A stretch of 64,000 nt of DNA from a bacterium. Lineage in GTDB: Bacteria; Planctomycetota; Planctomycetia; Planctomycetales; Planctomycetaceae. The notes beneath the pieces are model-generated. The model saw only the letters and a list, made by a program, of their open reading frames with translations, was not told the origin of the DNA and searched no databases. Positions 45,588 to 54,775 of the stretch are shown here, piece by piece. Location of the stretch: positions 36,980 to 100,979 of the forward strand of contig WGMU01000015.1 of NCBI GenBank assembly GCA_016124895.1, read 5' to 3'. Each line of letters starts with the position of its first letter. Within the stretch, counting starts at the first letter, position 1. The translations under genes were made by a program, and so were the position numbers.

Positions 45588-46652
45588 TTACAGCACCTCG
45601 AGCTGCGGCAACTGCGGAGCCAGCAACTGAGCTTTCGCGACCTGCATGGCGACGTTCTGGCAGACCTTGAGAAGATCGTTATGCACCGGGCAGGCGTCGC
45701 TGAAGATTTCGGACATGCGACCATCGTCGCCGAGCTGTCGGATGCTCGCGTCGATGGGCATTTCGCCGAGGAACGGGACGCCGGATTTCTCCGCCTGCTG
45801 CTTTGCGCCACCGCGGCCGAAGATCTCGCCAGTCATATTTTCCACCATACCGAGCACCGGGATTTTCACCTGTCCGAACATGCTGATCGCCTTGACGGCG
45901 TCGAGCAGCGCGACCTTCTGCGGCGTGCAGACAACGACGGCTCCAGACAAGCCAAGCAACTGTGAGAGTGTCAGCGAAACGTCGCCAGTGCCGGGGGGCA
46001 GATCGATGATCAGGTAGTCGAGTTCGCCCCACTCGGTCTGAGCGAGGAACTGAGTCAGCAGCTTGTGCAGCATCGGGCCGCGCCAGACAACCGCCTGGTC
46101 CGGCTTGATCATGAAGCCGATCGAGAGCAGCTTCAGACCGTCTTTTTCGATCGGCAGGATCCGCTGGACCAGGCCACCTTCGGCGCCTGGCACTTCGGTG
46201 ACCGCCGGCTCGCCACTCGCTCCGCACAGATGCGGGATACTCGGACCGTAAACGTCGGCGTCCATCAGGCCGACCTTCGCACCGAACGAACTGAGCCCGT
46301 AAGCAAGCATCGTCGCCGTCGTGCTCTTCCCGACGCCGCCTTTGCCGCTGCCGACGGCGATGACGTTTTTGATGCGCAGCCCGATCTTGCCACCGGTCTC
46401 CGGGCCTTTGACGTTCCACGAAAACGTGACGTCGGCCGCCGGCGCGTCGGCAGACTTCGCTTTGATTGCCGAGTTCGCCAGTTCGACCAGCCGTTCGCGA
46501 TCAGGATATGCCGGCGTCGGCAGTTCGACTTCGATCTTCGGCGTGCCGTCGGCGAGGCTCGCCTGTTTGATCATGCCCAGCTCGCCCAGCGTACGTCCGA
46601 TCTCCGGATCAGTGATGGCGTCCAGACAGGCTTTAAGTTCCGCGTCGTTCAT
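45588..46652 (-). CDS. apbC: Mrp/ApbC/NBP35-family iron-sulfur carrier ATPase, CxxC absent
   Basis: 354 residues. N-terminal MIP18/DUF59 domain (about 3-75), then the P-loop domain with 'AVGSGKGGVGKSTTATMLAY' (deviant Walker A). Further motifs: 'KVGLMDADVYGPSIPHLCG', 'DYLIIDLPPGTGDVSLTLSQ', 'VVCTPQKVALLDAVKAISMF'. The CxxC pair that holds the transferred cluster in ApbC is missing; the usual place reads 'GMVENMTGEIFGRGGAK'. So cluster binding must differ or the ATPase works with a partner. ATG at 46652. Confidence 0.94.
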   Translation of the reverse strand: MNDAELKACLDAITDPEIGRTLGELGMIKQASLADGTPKIEVELPTPAYPDRERLVELANSAIKAKSADAPAADVTFSWNVKGPETGGKIGLRIKNVIAVGSGKGGVGKSTTATMLAYGLSSFGAKVGLMDADVYGPSIPHLCGASGEPAVTEVPGAEGGLVQRILPIEKDGLKLLSIGFMIKPDQAVVWRGPMLHKLLTQFLAQTEWGELDYLIIDLPPGTGDVSLTLSQLLGLSGAVVVCTPQKVALLDAVKAISMFGQVKIPVLGMVENMTGEIFGRGGAKQQAEKSGVPFLGEMPIDASIRQLGDDGRMSEIFSDACPVHNDLLKVCQNVAMQVAKAQLLAPQLPQLEVL

Positions 46653-46719
46653 GAGTTCGCTCGAAGTGAATGGATGTCGTTGCTATGTGTTCTTGTGGTC
46701 TGTCATATCGCGGTTTTCG

Positions 46720-46796
46720 GGTGGCCGGGGTTGGAGCGAGGTACGAGCGAAACCCCGGGGCTTCCTGCGCAGGCTCAGTCCAGCCCCGGCCACCCA
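46720..46796. repeat. GGGTGGCC...CCACCC repeat, copy B
   Basis: About 77 bases, inverted relative to copy A (44873-44965). Lies 67 bases upstream of mrp and 230 bases upstream of hemA. The ends pair with each other as well. Confidence 0.82.
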
Positions 46797-47027
46797 ACCT
46801 GAAAAGTCGACCTGACGAACCACTTGTGCGTTTTCGTCCCGTTTTGTAGTCGCCTCGGAATACGTGAGCAAATCACGCCGTTTTCGAGTCTCTGCAAGGC
46901 AAGTCTGCGGCGCGCGGCTGGTCCAGCGACATTGCCAAACCGTCTGGCTAGACTGTTTCGCTTCCCGCCGAACCGACGCGGCCGGCTCCGGTCGCTCAAT
47001 TCCAATCCTGCTGTCGTCGTTGCCGCC

Positions 47028-48308
47028 GTGATTCTGCAAGTTGTCTACTGCAACCATCAGACTGCCGATCTGAGTCTGCGCGAGCGGCTGGCCTTTCCGG
47101 CCGATCGTCTGACGCAGGCATACGGCGAATTGCGGTCGCGGTTTCCGCGGGCCGAGGCGGTGGTCCTGTCGACGTGCAACCGGATCGAACTTTACACCGC
47201 GCAGGAATCTCCCGACGACGCTCCGTCACACCGCGAACTTGCCGAGTTCTTCGCCGACTTCCACAACATCCCGATCAACGAGTTTATTGAGGACTTCCTC
47301 GAACGCACCGGCCCGGACGCCGTACGGCATCTGTTTCAGGTCGCGTCGAGCCTCGACAGCATGGTGCTTGGCGAGCCGCAGATCGTCACGCAGGTCAAAG
47401 ACGCCTATCGCCACGCGCAGGAGAACGACGCCTGCGGGCCACTGACGCATGCGATGTTTCAGGGAGCAATCCGCGTTTCCGGCCGGGTCCGCACCGAGAC
47501 AAAACTCGTCGAAGGTCGTGTCTCGATCGCCAGCGTCGCGGTTGGCGAATTCGGCAAGAGCATCTTCGACCGCTTCGACGACAAGCTGGTGCTGATCATC
47601 GGCGCCGGCGAGATGGCCGAAGAGACGCTGCGCTATCTGAAGTCCGAAGGCGTGCGCGAGATCGTCATCGTCAACCGCAGCCCGGAACGCGCCGCAAAGC
47701 TCGCCACCGAGTTTGAAGGCGCGACAACACAGCCGATTGAAACGCTCGACGAGTGGCTCGGCAAGGCGGACGTCATCGTCAGCACGACGGGCGCGACGCA
47801 GCCGGTCGTCGACGTCGCCCGCTTCAAAGCTGTCCGCAAACTCTCGAGCCGCAAGCCGGTCTTCATCCTCGATCTCGGTGCCCCGCGGGACTTCGCGCCC
47901 GAGGTTGGCAGCATCGATGACAACGTTTTTCTATACGACATCGACGATCTGGAAGCGACCTGCGAACGCAACCGCAAGGCCCGCGCCCGCGAGATCGACG
48001 CGGCTCTGAAGATCATCGACGAAGAGACCGACGGCTTCATGCAGGAGGTCTATCACCGCGCGACCGGGCCGATCATCAAGCGGCTGCGCGAAGGCTGGCA
48101 CGAAATCAGCATGGAAGAGTTCGCTCGACTGCGAAACCGGCTTTCCCACCTCGACGATGCCGATCTCGACACGATCCAGCAGAGCGTCGCCCGCATCGTC
48201 AACAAACTTCTGCATCCGCCTCTGGAGGCTCTCCGCCAGGAAGCCAGAGACGGTACTCCGCACGGCCTGCTTGACGCGATGAAACGGCTGTTTCACCTGG
48301 ATCGGTAG
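47028..48308 (+). CDS. hemA: Glutamyl-tRNA reductase
   Basis: 426 residues from GTG 47028; upstream in-frame sequence is not protein-like. First step of C5 tetrapyrrole synthesis: NADPH reduction of Glu-tRNA to glutamate semialdehyde. Catalytic C50 is in 'VVLSTCNRIELY'; 'SMVLGEPQIVTQVKDAY', 'LVLIIGAGEMAEETLRYL' (NADPH) and 'DLGAPRDFAPEV' are present; helical dimer domain at the C-terminus. A role in supplying haem for the c-type and cbb3 proteins of the window is plausible but not specific. Confidence 0.96.
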   Translation: MILQVVYCNHQTADLSLRERLAFPADRLTQAYGELRSRFPRAEAVVLSTCNRIELYTAQESPDDAPSHRELAEFFADFHNIPINEFIEDFLERTGPDAVRHLFQVASSLDSMVLGEPQIVTQVKDAYRHAQENDACGPLTHAMFQGAIRVSGRVRTETKLVEGRVSIASVAVGEFGKSIFDRFDDKLVLIIGAGEMAEETLRYLKSEGVREIVIVNRSPERAAKLATEFEGATTQPIETLDEWLGKADVIVSTTGATQPVVDVARFKAVRKLSSRKPVFILDLGAPRDFAPEVGSIDDNVFLYDIDDLEATCERNRKARAREIDAALKIIDEETDGFMQEVYHRATGPIIKRLREGWHEISMEEFARLRNRLSHLDDADLDTIQQSVARIVNKLLHPPLEALRQEARDGTPHGLLDAMKRLFHLDR

Positions 48309-48413
48309 GCCCGGGCGACGATCCTGGATCAAGCCGTCTGAAAGTGCGGATTGTCAAGCCGTCTGCCCGCGCAACTCCCGTCAACTGCAGTTGTCTGCCA
48401 GACGCAACGCGCG

Positions 48414-51400
48414 TCACTCATTTGAAGCGGCAGATTCTGCCAGGGACTCGTAATAGCGGCGGATGAGCGTGTCGTATTGAGGGAGAAGTTTTTCGCTGGG
48501 GACGTTGAGGAGTTTCTCGCGCACTGAGGGCGGGAGGTGGCCCCAGACTTCGTTGATCAGGGCGCGGCGGAGTTTGAGGCTGGACTCGGCGTCCTGCTTG
48601 TCCCGCTGCTGTTCAGCTTCGGATTCAGCGGATTTGCCGGGGGACTGACCTGATTGCGGCTGGTCGGTCTGCTGTTGTGACGGGGACTGATTCTGTGGCT
48701 GCTGCTGTGGTTGTGACTGGTTCCGCGGCTGTTGGGTCGTCTGATCAGTCGAATTGTTCGAACTCTGGTTCTGCGGTGGCGGCTGATTCTTCAGTCGTTC
48801 GATCAGAGCGTCGATGTCGGACAGGATGGAAGTCTGCAGCCGTGTCGTCTCCTCGGAAACGTCATGCTGATCGAGGCGGTTGCTGACGTCGCGCATGTGC
48901 CGGACGGCCCGGTCGAGTTCGTCGGGCAGCGGTCCGGCTGCCGTCGCGGGTTTGTCTTCGTCGCCTGGCAGCTTGAGATCGAGATCGGGGATCAGGTCGT
49001 TTAACAGTTCGCGGTCGAGGTCGCTGGCTTTGGGAGGCTCGGACGGTTTCGGGTTCGGTGCGGGTGGCACATCGATTCCAGGATCGGATGGCGGAGCAGC
49101 GGCGAAGACGTTCGTGAGTTCCACAGTGCTGGCAGTGAGCCAGGGCAGGCCGGACGAAGCCGCGTAGAGACGCTGTTCCGGCAACGGACGCAGGAGAAAT
49201 CCGACGCTGCCGGAGCGGTGCTGCGCTTGATCCTGCCTGCGGTTTGAATCCGGTTCACCGTTCGGGACATTTTCAGTTGGCGGTGTATCGAGGGATTCTT
49301 CCTCACCGTCCGGATCGCCAAAGGCAGCAGTTAGCTCGCGGGCCAGATCGGCGAGTATGGCCTGCTGACCGGCGATCTCGTCGAGTTCGGTCAGGTCGGT
49401 TTCAGATAGTCTGCCGTTAGTGGCTTCGTGATTACGGAGCGTGGTGACGCGATCAATCAGATCTGCCTGCAGCGAACGAATGACTTTGAGCTGCGCGATG
49501 ATCGGGACCATCTCGCTGTTCGGTCCGGATTCGCCATTCTGCGCTTCCTGCGGCTGCTGATTCGGAGGCTGCTGCGAGTCCTCGTCTTTGCTCTCCGCGA
49601 GCGCGGCTTTCAGGTCGGCGAAGCGTTTGAGAATGCGTTCCTCGAGCCGGACGGTTTCGATGGATGTGTCGCGAGCGTCGAGCCGTTCGGCGGTACGGTC
49701 CATCAGAGACGCGGCACCTTCGAGCGCAAGCTTCAAAACCTCGATCGAACCCAGTGACTGCGCCGCGTGACGCGTTTCTTCCGCCAGGCCCTGCTGCACG
49801 CCGACGAGGTTGCGAAGCGACTTGAGCAGCGTGCGGTTCCAGCGGTCATTTTCGGCACGAGCGGTTTCCAGTCGTCGCGTTTCCGCGATCACGGATTCCT
49901 CTCGCAGCAGGAATGCGTCGAGCTGATCGGACAGCTTTTCGAGTTGTTCGCGCGCGAGCGTCTCTTCGGCCGCTTTCTGATCGGCAGCAAGTTCCCGCTG
50001 TGCCTGTTCCAGGTCGTCGAGAGCCTGCTGCTGCGCGTCGCTGGCAGCGTCGAGGTCTCCCGATTCAACGGCGGCTTCGGAACGTTCCATCTGATTGGCC
50101 GATCGCTGCGCCGACGAACCCGCCGGACTTTGCAGCCGCTGCAGTCGCCGGACGGTTTCCTGCAACTTCTCACGCACCCGCTGCTGCTGACGCTGGAGTC
50201 GTTCGAGTGCTTCACGTTCGGCAGCCGACCGTCCCGCCAGTTCGCCGAGCTTCTTCCGCAGCGCGTCTTCGTATTGCCGCACTTCAGCGAGTGCATCGGC
50301 GGCTTCTTTCAACTGTTTGATAAGCGATTCCGTATCGGTTGCTTCCCGCTGGTCGAGTGCGTCCTGCACCTTGCGCATTTCTTCGAGGACTCGCTGCTGC
50401 GTCGCTGTTGCTTCGCCCACGCGATTCTGTCCGAACTCGGCGGCCGCCTGTCTCATCTGAGCGCTGATTCCGGACTCGTCGATCTGCTTCAGCGCGGAGT
50501 CGAATCGCGCCGCCTGTTCGGGATTCGAGTCTTTGAGCGATTCAGCGGCGGCGGTCAGGTCGTCACGAAACGCGTCGACCTGTTCGGCCATCTGCTGCTG
50601 CCGGCTGCCGAGTCGCGAGAGGTTGGCACGGTCCTGATCAGAGAGTTCGGCGAACGGTCGGCCCCGTGTCTGTTCGGCGGTGGAGCGGGCGTCGTCACCA
50701 AGTTCTCGCTGCTGGCCGGAGAGCGATCGCAGCTCAGCATTGAGATTCCGCTCGCTGCGCCACTGCGAGAGGCGATCCAGAATGTTCGACAGCGTGCGCT
50801 GAGTCTCTCCCTGCCTGTGTTCGACCTGGTCGAGTGCCGATTGAAACGCGCGGCGTTCGTCCGGCTGGAGCGCTTCGGTGTCTGAGCTGAGCTTGCGGGC
50901 GTCGCTCAGGTTGCGGTCGATCTCAGGCAGCGGCCCGGTTTTGAGATACGCCAGCTCGTCCAGCAGTTCACCGAGCAGCGTGTCGGACGCGGAATCCTCA
51001 ACATGATTCTCGTTCCGCTCGGTTCGAATCGCCGCGGCCTGACGCTGCAGACCATTGACGTCGTCAACGAGCCGCGCGCCGATCTGTCGCTGATCGAGTT
51101 CGATCCGTTTCAACAGGTCGCGGTCTTCCGGCCGCAACTGCCCGGCCTGCTCAAGTTGCACCTGCAGTTCGCGGACGAGTTCGCGGTTCTGCAGTTGCGA
51201 CTTTTCTGAACGTTCGAGTTCGAGTACCAGCGCGGCCTGCCGGTCGGCCAGTTCGGAACGTTTCTCTTCGGGCGAGACAATCGTCAGCGCTCGCGGATTG
51301 CTGCGAGCGACGTGTCCGCCTTCAGCGAGATCGAACCAGTCGCTGGCAGCGGCACGAAGCACGATGCGCGTTCCGACCGGCCAGTCGAATTCCTTGAGAT

Positions 51401-53012
51401 CAAAGTTCGTTTCGCCGGAAAGACGCTCCGTCGCGAGGTCGCCGTCCGCGAGTGACCGCGTCGCGGCTTCCGGTTTGAGTGTCGCGTTCGGCTGGTCGCT
51501 GTCTCCTGCGGAACTGACCGTCGGCACTCTGCTCGATGTCGTGTCGTTTGATCGTTTGACAAGTTCCAGTGGGGCGTTGTCCGAGGCCGCTTCGCCAGCA
51601 TTCGACGTTTGAGTTTCTGCAGGGTCAACGAACTTTGGTCGCGCGGGATTCGATGCTTCCCATTCAAGCCACAGTTTCTGGACAGCCAGATCGTCTCGCG
51701 CGACAGCTCGCAGTGGGACCTGGGCGGTCGCGGTAACCAGCAGATCGGTTTCGGGTAGTTCGATCAGGACGCTGGGTTCGGCGTCGGCATTGATCTGCAG
51801 GTCGTACCGCGGCGCTTCGGGATTCTCAAAGTTCTGCCGGTCGCGAAGAGCGAGCCACCAGGTTCCGGACCCAGACCGCTCGAATGTGACTTCGCCGGTG
51901 AAGGTTCGTCCGTCTTCTGCGAGTGTCAGTGGCAGCGGTGCGGCCGCGTGCTGGTGAAACCCGGCACTGGCGAGTGCCTTGTTGACTCGCCCAGTCAGTT
52001 GAATCTTTGTGCCCGCGACGCCGGTGATGTCACCGACATTTTCGGGAAGTTCGATCTGCGGCTTTCCGGTGTACGATGGCGGCTGCACGGTCAGACGAAA
52101 CGAGTCGACGCGCGGCGGAGGCACGACGTCGATCTGCAGCGGCACGGTTTCTCCGTCACCGCCAAGCGCCCAGATAAACAGCGGGCCGTCGGTGACCAGC
52201 AGCGACGCTCCGCCAATCTCAGCCGCGTCGCCCTGATCGTTTCGCAGCGTTGCCTGCCGCATTGGTTGCGTGAGGACTTCGCCGTCTGGCTGCCGAGCCA
52301 GCAGGCGCAGATCGTCGGGTAGTTCACCGCGCATGTTCTCAACAAACAGTTCGAGCGTTTCGCCCTGCACGGCAGTCAGCGCACCGAGGTCCGCATCCGA
52401 AAGTGGTTTCAGATCGCGGTTGACAAACCTCAGTTCGACCTCGCGCGGCCACGGCACCGAGGACAGCGGAAACAGCAGCCGGTTAATCGCCGTACCTGCG
52501 ACGGCCTGATTCGCCGCGATCAGGGCGACGGTGATCAGACACGCTGCCAGAGCGCCGACGGCCAGTCGCTGCACCGGTCGCGTTTCGACGATACCTGCGA
52601 CCGAAACCGCGCGCAGACTCGCGAGTGTGCTGCGAATGACCGCGCGCTGCAGTTCTGGCGAGCCGCTCCGGGGATCCTGATTCGATTCGAGAAACTGCAC
52701 GGTACTCGACAGGCAGTCTGCGAATTCCGGATGACGCCGCTCAATCCGCCGCGCGAGATCGACATTGCTGAAATGCTGTGAAAGCGGTCGCCAGAGAAAT
52801 CGCCACACCGCCCAGCCGGAAACTGAGACAACGCCGAGACTCAGCATCAGCCGCACACCGTGGTCTTCGATCCGAACGAGCAAGTCGAGCCCGCCTGCCA
52901 GGACGATCGAGCCGAACAGAACAATTGTCAGCGAGCACAGACCGTAAACCCACAGCACGTAACGGACGCGCTGCCGCAGTCGACTCAGCCGTTCAAACAA
53001 CTGTTCCGCCAT
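48414..53012 (-). CDS. Very large coiled-coil membrane protein (1532 aa), DUF4175-like
   Basis: Two N-terminal transmembrane helices (about 18-40, 50-75), an extracytoplasmic beta-rich part (about 180-470), and then about 700 residues of Arg/Glu/Gln/Leu-rich coiled coil, a Gln/Pro-rich low-complexity stretch and a conserved-looking C-terminus ('EVWGHLPPSVREKLLNVPSE'). The layout fits DUF4175-like planctomycete proteins, whose function is unknown. Length and composition suggest an envelope tether or scaffold. It stands alone between hemA and the gas-sensing block. Confidence 0.88.
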   Translation of the reverse strand: MAEQLFERLSRLRQRVRYVLWVYGLCSLTIVLFGSIVLAGGLDLLVRIEDHGVRLMLSLGVVSVSGWAVWRFLWRPLSQHFSNVDLARRIERRHPEFADCLSSTVQFLESNQDPRSGSPELQRAVIRSTLASLRAVSVAGIVETRPVQRLAVGALAACLITVALIAANQAVAGTAINRLLFPLSSVPWPREVELRFVNRDLKPLSDADLGALTAVQGETLELFVENMRGELPDDLRLLARQPDGEVLTQPMRQATLRNDQGDAAEIGGASLLVTDGPLFIWALGGDGETVPLQIDVVPPPRVDSFRLTVQPPSYTGKPQIELPENVGDITGVAGTKIQLTGRVNKALASAGFHQHAAAPLPLTLAEDGRTFTGEVTFERSGSGTWWLALRDRQNFENPEAPRYDLQINADAEPSVLIELPETDLLVTATAQVPLRAVARDDLAVQKLWLEWEASNPARPKFVDPAETQTSNAGEAASDNAPLELVKRSNDTTSSRVPTVSSAGDSDQPNATLKPEAATRSLADGDLATERLSGETNFDLKEFDWPVGTRIVLRAAASDWFDLAEGGHVARSNPRALTIVSPEEKRSELADRQAALVLELERSEKSQLQNRELVRELQVQLEQAGQLRPEDRDLLKRIELDQRQIGARLVDDVNGLQRQAAAIRTERNENHVEDSASDTLLGELLDELAYLKTGPLPEIDRNLSDARKLSSDTEALQPDERRAFQSALDQVEHRQGETQRTLSNILDRLSQWRSERNLNAELRSLSGQQRELGDDARSTAEQTRGRPFAELSDQDRANLSRLGSRQQQMAEQVDAFRDDLTAAAESLKDSNPEQAARFDSALKQIDESGISAQMRQAAAEFGQNRVGEATATQQRVLEEMRKVQDALDQREATDTESLIKQLKEAADALAEVRQYEDALRKKLGELAGRSAAEREALERLQRQQQRVREKLQETVRRLQRLQSPAGSSAQRSANQMERSEAAVESGDLDAASDAQQQALDDLEQAQRELAADQKAAEETLAREQLEKLSDQLDAFLLREESVIAETRRLETARAENDRWNRTLLKSLRNLVGVQQGLAEETRHAAQSLGSIEVLKLALEGAASLMDRTAERLDARDTSIETVRLEERILKRFADLKAALAESKDEDSQQPPNQQPQEAQNGESGPNSEMVPIIAQLKVIRSLQADLIDRVTTLRNHEATNGRLSETDLTELDEIAGQQAILADLARELTAAFGDPDGEEESLDTPPTENVPNGEPDSNRRQDQAQHRSGSVGFLLRPLPEQRLYAASSGLPWLTASTVELTNVFAAAPPSDPGIDVPPAPNPKPSEPPKASDLDRELLNDLIPDLDLKLPGDEDKPATAAGPLPDELDRAVRHMRDVSNRLDQHDVSEETTRLQTSILSDIDALIERLKNQPPPQNQSSNNSTDQTTQQPRNQSQPQQQPQNQSPSQQQTDQPQSGQSPGKSAESEAEQQRDKQDAESSLKLRRALINEVWGHLPPSVREKLLNVPSEKLLPQYDTLIRRYYESLAESAASNE

Positions 53013-53441
53013 GAATGGTGACTCTGCAAGTTGAAGTGGTCGTGGCAGTTCGATGCGGCTGGCTGGCTCGACATCTCAATCCGAACCGCATGACACGGGA
53101 GATTGAGCATACTGTGGCGTAGATCCTGCCGAAATCCCGACGCTGCGCAAATCACGGACCAGCCGGACGTTCCGCAGTCTGGCTTCAGGGCACCACCAGC
53201 CGGCAGAGACAGATGATACCAACCGGCAGAGGCAGGCAATTCTCACGAAGTCAGACAGGACGACCTGCCACAGCGTCAGACATCTGACTGGCAGAATCGT
53301 CACCCTGGGACGTGGGGACGCCTGAAGTGGAATGCGAAATTGCTCCGCAGCGACTCACTGCCGGACTGCCTGGAACGGCACGTGCTATGTTACGCGCGGG
53401 AATGATGATCGGGCTGCATTTTGAAGGACGAGTCTGCACCG
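53013..53441. other. Divergent intergenic region, no gene seen
   Basis: About 430 bases between the coiled-coil gene and the DUF4405-like gene. No repeat of note and no RNA gene visible. Likely holds both promoters. Confidence 0.4.
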
Positions 53442-53990
53442 ATGGCTATTGACGAACTGACTGCTGCACCATTGCACGTCGAACCTCGCATTTCTGCCCT
53501 GGCTGCGGGCAGCCGCAATACGCGTTCGGAAGCGAAATCCGGTAGCGAACGAACTGTCGGAAAAACTGGGCGACCCAGCCAATCAGAGAAGAAGGCGGGC
53601 CGGCGGAGTGTCGCGAAACCCGTCATCAACTTCTGGCTGGATCTTGTTCTGGCGGTCGTGTTCGTGGTGCTGTGCTCGGTGTCCGCGGTTCTTCAGTTCG
53701 CGTTTCCGGCGGCGAGTCTCGCGGCAGGCTGGACGCTGTGGGGACTGACGTATGACGACGTGGCGGCCATTCAGTTCGGAACGCTGTGCGTTCTGGCGGC
53801 CGGAATCATCCTGCATGTGATGCTCCACTGGTCGTGGGTCTGCGGAATGCTGACACGCGGTAATCCGGATGCCTCACTGCGGACGGACGACGGCATCCGG
53901 ACGATCGTCGGCGTCGGGGTGCTGATTGCTTTGCTGCACGTGATTGGAGGCGTCCTGCTCGCAGCGCTGCTGACCATTCAACAGCCGTAA
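53442..53990 (+). CDS. DUF4405-like membrane protein, possible haem b binder
   Basis: 182 residues from the ATG at 53442; a TTG seven codons earlier is an alternative. A basic, disordered N-terminus of about 65 residues precedes three to four helices ('VINFWLDLVLAVVFVVLCS', 'WTLWGLTYDDVAAIQFGTL', 'AAGIILHVMLHWSWVCGML', 'VLIALLHVIGGVLLAALL'). The WTLWGLT and LHxxLHW patterns match DUF4405. Histidines placed in helices ('ILHVMLHW', 'LLHVIGG') could bind haem. 84 bases before the globin gene and in the same direction. Confidence 0.8.
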   Translation: MAIDELTAAPLHVEPRISALAAGSRNTRSEAKSGSERTVGKTGRPSQSEKKAGRRSVAKPVINFWLDLVLAVVFVVLCSVSAVLQFAFPAASLAAGWTLWGLTYDDVAAIQFGTLCVLAAGIILHVMLHWSWVCGMLTRGNPDASLRTDDGIRTIVGVGVLIALLHVIGGVLLAALLTIQQP

Positions 53991-54074
53991 GCAGTGGCAG
54001 GTCGGATTACGGCTGCGCATACTGAGCGGACGTTCGAATTCCTGCTCCTTTTGCGACCGTGGATTGTCGTCATC

Positions 54075-54482
54075 ATGCAGCTTGACGAGAGCCTGCAGCG
54101 CGTGCTCGCCAACAAAGACCCGATCATTCGACGGTTCTATGACCACTTTCTGTCCGAACACCCGGACGCTGAGCGGCTGTTTGCGGGCGTCGATCTCGAA
54201 AAGCAGGCACTGATGCTGACAATGGCGCTGATCGTCGTTGAAGCGTATTCGCGCGACAGCTACCCGGCAGTCGAGCACTATCTGCACGTGCTCGGGGACC
54301 GGCATCGCGAAGCCGGCGTACCGCGCGAGCTGTTCGCCTCGTTTCGAAACTGCCTGATCGACACGATTCGATCCTGTCAGCAGAACGACTGGGACGACGA
54401 GCTGCAGGAGGCCTGGAGACGAGCACTTGACCGTGCGACGCAGACGATGTTTCAGGGGTACGAAGGAGAGTTTCCGTTTTAG
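54075..54482 (+). CDS. Single-domain globin
   Basis: 135 residues from the ATG at 54075. Clear globin fold of the flavohaemoglobin-like group without a reductase domain. Landmarks: 'RRFYDHFLSEHPDAERLF' with Y22 at the B10 position, 'VEAYSRDSYPAVEHYLHVLG', proximal H77 in 'GDRHREAGVPRELFASFRN', and 'LQEAWRRALDRATQTMFQGY'. Probably binds O2 or NO. Lies between the DUF4405-like gene and the globin-coupled kinase, all on the plus strand. Confidence 0.9.
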   Translation: MQLDESLQRVLANKDPIIRRFYDHFLSEHPDAERLFAGVDLEKQALMLTMALIVVEAYSRDSYPAVEHYLHVLGDRHREAGVPRELFASFRNCLIDTIRSCQQNDWDDELQEAWRRALDRATQTMFQGYEGEFPF

Positions 54483-54775
54483 TCGGATCGGCTTTCGAGT
54501 AAGCGGCAATCTCGACCCGCCGTCAATGGCTGGCGCAGATTGCGATCGTGCCGCGATGACCGCACGCACGCTGAAGCGTGCCCGTTTCGCACGCGTGTGC
54601 GGCAGTCAGATTGCCGTATGGCCGGATTGTGTCGGGCAATCGTTGCCGATTCCGGCTTTCGAGAATCACTGGCATCGGATATGCGTCGCGGCGGCCACCT
54701 GTCCTGATCGCCGCACACCTGCTGTTTCCCGCACGTCCGGCCGCCGCTGTTCGCTGTTGTTGAGGATCGAATCGA

